The notes beneath the pieces are model-generated. The model saw nothing but the letters and a program-made list of their open reading frames with translations. It was not told the origin of the DNA and searched no databases. This document shows positions 1 through 6,060 of a DNA stretch of 14,166 nt, one piece after another (position 1 is the first letter of the stretch; each line of letters begins with the position of its first letter). A program made the position numbers and the translations under genes. The stretch comes from Akkermansia sp. (GTDB lineage Bacteria; Verrucomicrobiota; Verrucomicrobiia; Verrucomicrobiales; Akkermansiaceae). The stretch is from contig JAFNWZ010000248.1 of assembly GCA_017379255.1 (NCBI GenBank), positions 1-14,166 on the forward strand, read 5' to 3'.

Positions 1-18
1 ATTGCTATCTATCGGAAT

Positions 19-46
19 GTACAATGGACAAATTACAATGTACAAA
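19..46. repeat. Heptamer block H1 (left arm of inverted pair with H2)
   Basis: Four consecutive 7-bp units (19-25, 26-32, 33-39, 40-46) of the form [GT][GT]ACAA[AT], for example GTACAAT then GGACAAA. Together with H2 it forms an imperfect inverted pair around 47-89, which holds a GC-rich hairpin (CTGCG 60-64 / CGCAG 74-78 with an inner CCC/GGG). The rest of 1-276 shows no convincing gene. Confidence 0.7.
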
Positions 47-89
47 TGGTTAAAATTCCCTGCGTCCCGTGGGCGCAGCATACTTTAAA

Positions 90-117
90 ATTGTCCTTTG
101 TACCTCGTACATTGTAC
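90..117. repeat. Heptamer block H2 (right arm of inverted pair with H1)
   Basis: Four 7-bp units (90-96, 97-103, 104-110, 111-117) such as ATTGTCC and ATTGTAC. They are the reverse complement of the words used in H1 (GTACAAT, GGACAAT), so the two blocks are inverted copies about 43 bp apart. Confidence 0.7.
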
Positions 118-196
118 ATGCAAATGGCAATTTAGAAAAATGAACAATATACACGCAAATACCCTGTTCCGCGCAACCCCCCTGGAACAAACCCTA

Positions 197-262
197 AAAA
201 AGACCAAACTTTATCAAGTATATAGGCATATAACCCACTATAACCCGCTATATCTTTTTATA
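197..262. repeat. 66-bp direct repeat, copy A (downstream of the ATPase gene)
   Basis: Matches copy B (1474-1539) in the same orientation with only two differences, at 213 (A versus G at 1490) and 246 (C versus T at 1523). It ends 14 bp from the stop codon of the minus-strand ATPase gene. The first difference turns the minus-strand -35 hexamer TTGACA of copy B into TTGATA here, and no -10 box follows, so this copy is probably not a working promoter. It contains two 10-bp TAACCCNCTA units. Confidence 0.95.
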
Positions 263-276
263 AGTTCCGGGCAAAA

Positions 277-1446
277 TCACCGGGGTATCTCTCTTTTAAG
301 GAAATCGCCAAACATGGGCACACTGAAATCCAGAACGCCGTATGCCGGGCTATATATCATACCCTTGCTGATAAGAGATGCCCTTACCGTGGTAATTGCC
401 GTGGGCTTTACCTGCAAATAACTGGCAACAGCGCCACTACGGCATGTATCTCCCCCTAATTCAGCCATAGCACGCAGAAAACGTCTCTCTGCTTCGGTAA
501 GCCGGTCATACCGCACGCGGAAAAAGCTTTCATCCAAGGTTTGCAACACTTCAGTTGTGGCCATTTGCGCATCACGCAAGGTGATAACCTGGTTGCTGGC
601 AATCTCCCACACATGATCTCCCCACTCCTGCAGGAAATACGGGTATCCCTGAGTTTGCGTATAAACATAATCCAAGGCATCCTCATCAAAAATAACACCT
701 TCCTGGGCAGCCGGTTCTCGAAGGGCGGCATGAGCATCATCTTGCTTGAGCTTTCCAACACGAGGGTAGGCAAACAAGCGCTCTGCATACGATTTCGCTT
801 CGCCAGCAAGCCCAGGTATAGTTGGTAATCCGGCAGCAATCAACACCAGAGGAGCCTGCCGCTGCTGCACTTTATGCATCGCCATAATCAGAGCCCCAAG
901 GTCTTCATCGTTCAGCAACTGGATTTCATCTATCAGAAGCGCCACTCCATATCCCTTTTCTGCCGCTGCATCTGCAGTCAGCAAAAACAATTCTGTTAAA
1001 TCCATTTCGATGTTACCACTATCAGCAACCCCGGGCATAGGTTCCAGCTCCAGCCCGAAATCAGAACAGGTAACTTTAACTGTTCCTACGAAATTGCGTA
1101 AGGCTATCAAGCCTTTCCGTACCTTTTCCCCTACTCCCTCCATGCGGTTCAACGCCAACAGCAGCTTTCTCAATTTAGGAGCCAGAGTAGCCGCCAGGCT
1201 CTCACCTTCCGTGGCTTCAATAGCCAGCGTCCTGAATTGCCTCTCCTTTGCCAGCTCCTCTATCTTATTGAGCAACACGGTCTTTCCCACCCCTCGCAAT
1301 CCAACCATAATCATACTCTTGGATACACGCCCACGCCGTGTCCTTTCCAACAGGACACGCGCGTCCTCTAAAATGGCATCACGGCCAACTAACGCAACCG
1401 GCATGCTGCCAGCCCCTGGTGTATAAGGATTGCTTACATTATCCAT
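277..1446 (-). CDS. AAA-type ATPase with C-terminal winged-helix-like region
   Basis: A 389-residue P-loop ATPase. The Walker A motif GLRGVGKT is at residues 49-56 and Walker B with the acidic pair (VALLIDEIQ) at 168-176; a strand ending in LVLIAAGLP near 200-208 fits sensor 1. Residues about 315-385, rich in charged helices (YDRLTEAERRFL), look like a winged helix. The layout resembles the AAA_16 / archaeal-ATPase / Orc1-Cdc6-like superfamily, but no specific function can be named. No nuclease, protease or other effector domain is visible. The ATG at 1446 is chosen because a strong GGAGGA (plus-strand 1453-1458) lies 6 nt upstream; this is the only strong ribosome site among the genes here. 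The gene stands alone, is less GC-rich than the right-hand genes, and is bracketed by the 66-bp direct repeats, all suggesting acquisition or a decayed repeat array. Confidence is high for an ATPase, low for any role. Confidence 0.85.
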   Translation of the reverse strand: MDNVSNPYTPGAGSMPVALVGRDAILEDARVLLERTRRGRVSKSMIMVGLRGVGKTVLLNKIEELAKERQFRTLAIEATEGESLAATLAPKLRKLLLALNRMEGVGEKVRKGLIALRNFVGTVKVTCSDFGLELEPMPGVADSGNIEMDLTELFLLTADAAAEKGYGVALLIDEIQLLNDEDLGALIMAMHKVQQRQAPLVLIAAGLPTIPGLAGEAKSYAERLFAYPRVGKLKQDDAHAALREPAAQEGVIFDEDALDYVYTQTQGYPYFLQEWGDHVWEIASNQVITLRDAQMATTEVLQTLDESFFRVRYDRLTEAERRFLRAMAELGGDTCRSGAVASYLQVKPTAITTVRASLISKGMIYSPAYGVLDFSVPMFGDFLKREIPR

Positions 1447-1464
1447 ATCTATTCCTCCAAGCGC

Positions 1465-1494
1465 ATTTTAAACAAAAAGACCAAACTTTGTCAA
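1465..1494 (-). promoter_or_regulatory. Promoter of the ATPase gene
   Basis: On the minus strand a perfect -35 TTGACA (1489-1494) is followed after 18 bp by TAAAAT (1465-1470), five of six matches to the sigma-70 -10 box. The predicted transcript start, near 1458, leaves a leader of about 12 nt that is almost all ribosome site. The -35 lies inside direct repeat B; the -10 is outside it. Confidence 0.6.
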
Positions 1495-1539
1495 GTATAT
1501 AGGCATATAACCCACTATAACCTGCTATATCTTTTTATA
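1474..1539. repeat. 66-bp direct repeat, copy B (upstream of the ATPase gene)
   Basis: Partner of copy A (197-262), 64 of 66 positions identical, same orientation, offset 1277 bp. It carries the -35 box of the ATPase promoter and, farther upstream on the minus strand, 10-bp AT-rich units (GCATATAACC 1503-1512, CACTATAACC 1513-1522, TGCTATATCT 1523-1532) that could be a phased regulator site or curved DNA. Confidence 0.95.
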
Positions 1540-1588
1540 TGCTGTCTCAGAATTCCAGCCTGAATCCACGCCCGCAGTCCCCCCCCTC

Positions 1589-1627
1589 AAAAAAAGCCGG
1601 AACAGTTCACCAACTGTTCCGGCTTTT
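1589..1627 (-). terminator. Rho-independent terminator of the PEP-CTERM gene
   Basis: A perfect 12-bp stem (1596-1607 with 1612-1623) and a 4-nt loop; the minus-strand transcript then runs into seven U residues (A-run 1589-1595 on plus). It lies about 25 bp beyond the stop codon. A shorter T-run on the other side (1624-1627) might let it work in both directions. Confidence 0.93.
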
Positions 1628-1647
1628 GAAAAATCAGATTCTTCGCA

Positions 1648-2334
1648 TTACTTGCGGCGGCGGCGTGCAGCCAGACCGGCAAGAGCCAGCAGGGAAAGCG
1701 TGGCCGTAGCGGGCTCGGGAACAACATTGTTGCTCAGCTGAGCCAGTTTAATGTTGGAGAACTGTTCCTCCCCGCCATTAGTCCAAAGCCGGGCTCCACC
1801 ATTGCCATTTGCATCACACCCGGTAAGAGTGGTCGCACCGAGGTTGGCAGTAACGGAATATACCTCAGACTCTGTACCTGCCTTTACGGTAAAAGTACCA
1901 CCCACCACTTCGCTCTTAGCATTCACATCGGCCACAAAACTCAGAGAAACAGAGGTTTTATCTGTCGTGCTTGAAACAACCTGCACAGTATCGAAAATTT
2001 CGTATGTGAATGTAGTGTTATTCTTATGGGTAAACAGAGTCAAAGCGCCAGTATTGGTAACACCCAGCAGGTAGCCGGCGCCACCACTACTGGTGGACGT
2101 ACCAAAGAGAACTGACACACTGTTGGAATAAGCGGAGCTGTCAGTTGTAGCGGGTGCATTGGCCTTAAATGCTTTATCAAGCAAATCAAAACTGATCTCC
2201 CAGGATGTCAGATTCTCGCCAGCCCAAACTGCTTTATTGGCGCTTTCTAATGAAGATATTGCGGGAGTAAGCGTCAATGTTTCGGCAGCAGCCACCCCGG
2301 CGAGAGCCATAAGCGTAATGATTGTCTTTTTCAT
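1648..2334 (-). CDS. PEP-CTERM sorting-domain protein
   Basis: A 228-residue secreted protein. The N terminus is a signal peptide (MKKTIITLMALAGVAAA, cleavage probably after A17 or nearby). The body (about 20-200) is rich in Ser, Thr, Asn and Gly and predicted beta, possibly a lectin-like jelly-roll, but I recognise no specific domain. The C terminus is a classic PEP-CTERM tail: VPEP at 205-208, a short hydrophobic helix, then RRRRK at 224-228. In other bacteria such tails are cut and anchored by an exosortase; none is encoded here. The start at 2334 is set by the signal peptide; there is no clear ribosome site. It is transcribed divergently from the autotransporter across about 146 bp and ends at a strong terminator, so it is probably monocistronic. 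The export route is well supported; function and ligand are unknown. Confidence 0.9.
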   Translation of the reverse strand: MKKTIITLMALAGVAAAETLTLTPAISSLESANKAVWAGENLTSWEISFDLLDKAFKANAPATTDSSAYSNSVSVLFGTSTSSGGAGYLLGVTNTGALTLFTHKNNTTFTYEIFDTVQVVSSTTDKTSVSLSFVADVNAKSEVVGGTFTVKAGTESEVYSVTANLGATTLTGCDANGNGGARLWTNGGEEQFSNIKLAQLSNNVVPEPATATLSLLALAGLAARRRRK

Positions 2335-2420
2335 ATTGTGTATAAGTTAATTTGATGAGTTCGCGCATTACACGGAGGCCTGTTCCTCGTACGCTGGAAT
2401 GCAGACTTTCTCATGCACGC

Positions 2421-2463
2421 GGGGGCAGTATATCGCATTTAAGATGCGATATACACTTCCCCC
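2421..2463. repeat. Palindrome copy 1 upstream of the autotransporter
   Basis: A perfect inverted repeat, GTATATCGCAT (2428-2438) and ATGCGATATAC (2444-2454), around the loop TTAAG. GGGGG (2421-2425) and CCCCC (2459-2463) can add an outer stem across a small internal loop. It lies 17-60 bp before the autotransporter ATG, so it is either in the 5' leader, where the hairpin could affect translation, or an operator. There is no T-run. An inverted, nearly identical copy is at 5104-5130. Confidence 0.9.
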
Positions 2464-2480
2464 TCCCCACAGACTTTACT

Positions 2481-4952
2481 ATGAAATTACACCTTCCGAA
2501 ATCTCTGCTTGGCGTTCTGTTTGCAGGCCTGATGGCCAGTGCAGCACAGGCGGCTGAGTATAGTGGTTCATTTTCCGGAGCCAGTGCGCAAAATCCGCTT
2601 CCTGCTTTTACATTTGATCCGGGCGCCACTCTGACATTAACCGTTGATGCTTGCGATAAAGCATACAAAGCAGGAGGCTCTGTCCATACCGGAACACTGC
2701 GCCCTGATGCCAACGTGGGCAACGGAACGCCATGGACAACATCGTTCACACTCACAAATACAGGGACAGAGGACATCTGCATCGGAAGCATCGCACTGAA
2801 TGCATACGCATTCAACAGCGGTGGTAATTTCCACACTTCCGGGGATAGCAATTTGCGAGTGGTTGTATTTACGTTCGCCGGGGACTCTGCCCATGCCGGA
2901 AGCACGAACCATGCCTTTACCGGCAGTGGAGGTCTGGGGGTGCAGTCGCAATGCGTTCTGGCCTTGACCTCTCCTCTGGTGATTGGCGCAGGAAACAGTG
3001 TCAGCCTTGACCTGGCGGTTCAGAAAGCGGAAGGCTGCGTAGGTACTTTCGTTGGTCTGAGTGGAATGTCATTCACCACTCACGAAACTTTCTACTGGCA
3101 AGGCGGTAGCAACCATTGGAGCGGTCCGAACTGGGGAATTTCAGAAACGGCCTCCGGTACACCGGTTTCCCTGCCGGACATCAGAACAGCCCATGCCATT
3201 TTCAATAACAGCGGGGACACCTCAACCGTCATGATTAATGGCAGCGTCGCTGTGAACCGCATGACTGTTTCTGCAGGCAATTATACTTTCCAGGGGAGTA
3301 ATGGGACAACCGCCACCCTGGGCGTTACGGGTGATTTGAACATTTCCGCCATCGCGACTCTCGATAAACTCAGCGTCAGCGCCGGCCGTATCACGGTAGA
3401 AAACGGCGGTGCCCTCAACCTGGCGCAGTCAACCCTTACGGCAGATGTCACCAGCCATGGCACAGCATGCCTGGGCGAAGGCATTTCACGCATCGACGGG
3501 ACGCTTATGCTGGGCAATGATACCCTGGTGCTCGGCCATGCCAACGCGCAACTCGAAGCCACCAGCCTGGAATCCGCAGGCAGTTCGCTCACTCTCCGCA
3601 TTCATGACAACACGGTGCTGGATGCGCTCAACGCTGCATCCCGCGAGAATCCGGTTACCATCATATCGCTGGAAAATGCCTATTCGGGCGGCGCTGCTCT
3701 GCAGACTGCATCCCGCTCCGGCGTCAGCAATAAATACTTCACCGAGCTCCGCTGGGAAAACGGTGGTCTGAACCTGGTGTATACATCAGAGATTAACCAT
3801 CAATATGTGAATGAAACGGTGCGGGCAGAAAGCGCCAATGGTGAAGCCGGGGCGGAACTGCTGCAGCAGGCATTCGAAACGTCAAACCCGCAGGTAACCG
3901 CCCCGGGGTCCGACCTGGCTTCCGTGCTGGATGCAGTGGAGCGGGGACTTGTGAATGATGAAGTTGCCGCTGCCGTGGCGGGGGCTTCCGTTGCCACTCT
4001 GGGCATGGCGCTGGCCAACGATATGGAACGCCAGCTGCAGGCCATCCGCAACCGCACCACCACCATGGGCGTGGGTGGTGATGCAGTGGTTCACACGGGT
4101 ATGCCCTATGTCAACGCCTGGGTGAACGCCGAAGGTAACTACTCCAAGCTCCAGAAGGATGGTTCTGCTGCGGGCTATACCCTGAACAACTGGGGCGGCA
4201 CCGTGGGGCTCGATGTGGATGTTGACCCGTATCTCACGGTCGGTTGCGCGCTCTCGGCCATGTATGGTGATTACAAGACCCAGGGGCCAGATACCATCAA
4301 GGGGGACCTGGAAACCTGCTACTTCACTGCCTTTGCCCGCTATACCAGTTCTGCCTGGACCCATACTTTCGTGGCTTCTTACGGCATGATGGATGCCTCG
4401 CTCGACCGCAGCGTAAGCGCTGGTGGTACAGGCTACGAAAACACAGGCAACACAGAGGGTACCTCTGTTGGCCTGCTGTACGAACTGGGTTATGTCGTGG
4501 CGCTGGATGATGACGCATCTTCCTGCCTGCAGCCCGTAGTCAATGTGATGTTCCGGCACTCCGGCATTGATGCTTATACCGAAGATGGCGGCAATGCTGC
4601 CCTCGATGTGGATAAGCAGAGCATGACCACCGTCACATTCGGTTTCGGCACCCGTTATCAGGCGGTTGTGGGTGAAAGTATGTATAACCGCACCTCGATT
4701 CTCGAAGCCCGCGTGCTGGGCAAGGCCCATGTGGGTGACCGCTCCTGCCAGGCCGATGTGGCTTTCACCAATACAGCTTCCGGCGCCTCTGTGGAAAGCG
4801 CAGAATTGGGAAGCCTGGGGGTGGAGGCCGGCATTGGGCTGGTTATCCCCGTGGGAGATGCAGGTGGCTCCCTGTTTGCTGATGCTTCCGCTGAATACAA
4901 TAGCGGCTTCCTTAACGCCAACGCCACCCTCGGGTACCGTATCAATTTTTAG
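2481..4952 (+). CDS. Autotransporter (type V secretion) outer-membrane protein
   Basis: An 823-residue protein from the ATG at 2481. The open frame extends upstream to 2352, but only this start gives a signal peptide (MKLHLPKSLLG..., cut after AQA at residue 24). The passenger (about 25-530) is beta-strand rich and repetitive in character (Asn, Gly, Thr, Ser) and includes a WQGGSNHW segment at residue 206, a Trp-Gly pattern common at the start of autotransporter-associated strand regions. Residues about 540-823 are the translocation barrel: alternating aromatic/polar strands (YVNAWVNAEGNYSK at 543) ending in the C-terminal aromatic signature GYRINF. The barrel should insert in the outer membrane and expose the passenger. 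I see no protease triad or adhesin motif, so the passenger's function is unknown. Nine Cys residues (five in the passenger) are unusual for this class. It is a single gene with its own terminator, flanked by inverted palindromes. Confidence 0.92.
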   Translation: MKLHLPKSLLGVLFAGLMASAAQAAEYSGSFSGASAQNPLPAFTFDPGATLTLTVDACDKAYKAGGSVHTGTLRPDANVGNGTPWTTSFTLTNTGTEDICIGSIALNAYAFNSGGNFHTSGDSNLRVVVFTFAGDSAHAGSTNHAFTGSGGLGVQSQCVLALTSPLVIGAGNSVSLDLAVQKAEGCVGTFVGLSGMSFTTHETFYWQGGSNHWSGPNWGISETASGTPVSLPDIRTAHAIFNNSGDTSTVMINGSVAVNRMTVSAGNYTFQGSNGTTATLGVTGDLNISAIATLDKLSVSAGRITVENGGALNLAQSTLTADVTSHGTACLGEGISRIDGTLMLGNDTLVLGHANAQLEATSLESAGSSLTLRIHDNTVLDALNAASRENPVTIISLENAYSGGAALQTASRSGVSNKYFTELRWENGGLNLVYTSEINHQYVNETVRAESANGEAGAELLQQAFETSNPQVTAPGSDLASVLDAVERGLVNDEVAAAVAGASVATLGMALANDMERQLQAIRNRTTTMGVGGDAVVHTGMPYVNAWVNAEGNYSKLQKDGSAAGYTLNNWGGTVGLDVDVDPYLTVGCALSAMYGDYKTQGPDTIKGDLETCYFTAFARYTSSAWTHTFVASYGMMDASLDRSVSAGGTGYENTGNTEGTSVGLLYELGYVVALDDDASSCLQPVVNVMFRHSGIDAYTEDGGNAALDVDKQSMTTVTFGFGTRYQAVVGESMYNRTSILEARVLGKAHVGDRSCQADVAFTNTASGASVESAELGSLGVEAGIGLVIPVGDAGGSLFADASAEYNSGFLNANATLGYRINF

Positions 4953-4991
4953 TGATTCGGTTCACTATTGATGTAATAACATAAGGAAAAA

Positions 4992-5036
4992 CAGGGCAGG
5001 CCCGGTGCTGTATTTGCCGGACCTCCCTGATTTTTT
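4992..5036 (+). terminator. Rho-independent terminator of the autotransporter gene
   Basis: GC-rich stem from CAGGGCAGG-CCCGG (4992-5005) to CCGGACCTCCCTG (5017-5029), with one bulge and an 11-nt loop, followed by A and six T residues (5031-5036). It starts about 40 bp after the stop codon. Confidence 0.85.
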
Positions 5037-5103
5037 GTGCAGAACTCACCCGTGATTCATCGCGAAACACGTTCTTTTTCCGCATTTTGTGAATTTTAGA
5101 CTT

Positions 5104-5130
5104 GTATATCGCATCTTAAATGCGATGCAT
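5104..5130. repeat. Palindrome copy 2 downstream of the autotransporter
   Basis: GTATATCGCAT (5104-5114), loop CTTAA, then ATGCGATGCAT (5120-5130). The loop is the reverse complement of the loop in copy 1, and 24 of 27 positions match the reverse complement of 2428-2454, so the two copies are inverted with respect to each other about 2.7 kb apart. The outer right arm has diverged, leaving a 7-bp perfect stem. Confidence 0.85.
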
Positions 5131-5364
5131 CGTGAACGAATCAGGATTGACCGTTCCAGTAGTAACATATTACACCCCACAAAGCAAGAAGGAAACGCCA
5201 TTAATTGCTTAACCACATGTGGCCCGAAGATGACAGGAAAAGAGCATCAAACGACATATAGTCATCGTATTCTGCCTTCATTTCAGCGCAGGGGTATCAC
5301 GAGACCTGCCATCGACAGTAAACATCCGACTATCTGAAACCAGGCGCCAGCCGCTGATTTTCAA

Positions 5365-5392
5365 TTCGTAAATCGTAAATCTGAAAATCGTA
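5365..5392. repeat. Heptamer block H7 (unpaired)
   Basis: Four 7-bp units (5365-5371, 5372-5378, 5379-5385, 5386-5392), for example TTCGTAA and ATCGTAA. It has the same four-unit design as the other blocks, but no inverted partner with these words was found in the window. Confidence 0.6.
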
Positions 5393-5472
5393 CCTCCTCG
5401 TGTCCCATATCTTTGGGACATGTATGATGCTTAACGGCGTTTCCTTACTGATTTGAACAGGAACAGCTTTTC

Positions 5473-5988
5473 TTACTGTGCCTCCTGCACCAGGGCGGTG
5501 CTGATTTCGCAGATGTAGAGGTAGTGCATAGGGTTGGAATCATCATACCAGGCGGGGGCTACCTCGCTCCAGTCGATGAAATCAGCCTGCTGCAGGGAGG
5601 TGCGGAACATCTTGCGGCATTCGAGCACAAGCTCGGCGTTCTCAAAGGTGGGCAGACCAGCGGGGGTGGTGGCGGGGCGCAGGGAAGTGTGCGCCATCTT
5701 ATCCACATCGCGCCCGGAGTTACGGCCGCAGAACACGAGGTCCTGGCGGTACTGCTCCGGCATGAAGCTGAGGGTGAAGGAGGGCTGTTCCTCGATGAAA
5801 TTCACCGTGTGGCGGTTGGGGCGCACAAAGACAAAGGCCACCGGGCGGTTCCAGAGGAAGCCGAGGCCGCCCCAGCTGGCGGTCATGCAGTTGAACTTCT
5901 CTGCCGTGCCGGCGGTAATGAGCATCCATTGCTTACCGATGAGCTCCACCGGATTCTTCGTTATTTCTGTAATATCAATCTTCTTCAT
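5473..5988 (-). CDS. Flavin reductase-family (flavoredoxin-like) protein
   Basis: A 171-residue protein from the ATG at 5988; a GTG three codons upstream (5997) is possible but would put the start right beside the guaB terminator stem. The sequence fits the split-barrel FMN-binding family of flavin reductases and flavoredoxins: an NCMTASW segment near residues 33-39, where the family binds flavin phosphate, then RPVAFVFVRPNRHTVNFI near 47-64, and a C-terminal strand HYLYICEI. Members bind FMN non-covalently and either reduce free flavin with NAD(P)H or pass electrons as small flavoproteins; the partner cannot be told from sequence. It lies downstream of guaB on the same strand, separated by a hairpin terminator and a heptamer block, so it may need read-through or its own promoter; none was clear. 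No strong ribosome site precedes it. Confidence 0.85.
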   Translation of the reverse strand: MKKIDITEITKNPVELIGKQWMLITAGTAEKFNCMTASWGGLGFLWNRPVAFVFVRPNRHTVNFIEEQPSFTLSFMPEQYRQDLVFCGRNSGRDVDKMAHTSLRPATTPAGLPTFENAELVLECRKMFRTSLQQADFIDWSEVAPAWYDDSNPMHYLYICEISTALVQEAQ

Positions 5989-5997
5989 ATTCTTCAC

Positions 5998-6024
5998 AAA
6001 ACCGGCGCGCCCGCAGGCGCGCCG
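5998..6024 (-). terminator. Probable terminator between guaB and the flavin reductase gene
   Basis: A perfect 9-bp all-GC stem (CGGCGCGCC 6003-6011 with GGCGCGCCG 6016-6024) around CGCA. In the minus-strand transcript it is followed by G and only four U residues, so termination may be incomplete and let some guaB transcripts continue into the next gene. Confidence 0.65.
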
Positions 6025-6030
6025 TATTAA

Positions 6031-6058
6031 TTCACTATAAACTATTCCCTATTCACTC
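6031..6058. repeat. Heptamer block H3 (inverted partner of H4, downstream of guaB)
   Basis: Four 7-bp units (6031-6037, 6038-6044, 6045-6051, 6052-6058) such as TTCACTA and TTCACTC, ending 2 bp before the guaB stop codon. Read on the minus strand, its first and last words are GAGTGAA and TAGTGAA, exactly as in H4. Confidence 0.75.
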
Positions 6059-6060
6059 TA

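Larger units (their letters stand above)
5037..5472. other. Gene-free intergenic stretch
   Basis: No convincing coding region between the autotransporter terminator and the flavin reductase stop. The open frame at 5089-5337 starts with GTG, runs through the palindrome and has no recognisable domain. The stretch holds palindrome copy 2, heptamer block H7 and a small hairpin (TGTCCCA 5401-5407 / TGGGACA 5414-5420, 6-nt loop, no T-run). The rest shows nothing I can name. Confidence 0.6.

Noticed and set aside
19..117. CRISPR array
   Set aside because: The repeats are 7 bp, tandem and without spacers; nothing resembles 24-37-bp repeats with unique spacers, and no cas gene is present.
98..421. 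107-codon plus-strand frame at the left edge
   Set aside because: Runs through heptamer block H2, direct repeat A and the ATPase 3' end; no domain or ribosome site.
277..1446. Calling the ATPase a defence gene
   Set aside because: No effector domain and no partner gene in the window; the repeats make it interesting but do not show a defence role.
197..1539. Insertion sequence around the ATPase gene
   Set aside because: The ATPase has P-loop motifs but no transposase catalytic domain; the flanking repeats are direct, with no terminal inverted repeats or short target duplication seen.
2352..2480. Upstream start for the autotransporter
   Set aside because: The extra 43 residues include the palindrome and would bury the signal peptide; the ATG at 2481 gives a clean one.
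3882..4730. 282-codon open frame antisense to the autotransporter barrel
   Set aside because: Shadow frame without signal peptide or domain.
5089..5337. 82-codon frame starting with GTG
   Set aside because: Spans palindrome copy 2, has no recognisable domain and no start signals.
5524..6040. Two 168-codon plus-strand frames over the flavin reductase gene
   Set aside because: Both overlap a gene with clear family motifs and show no features of their own.
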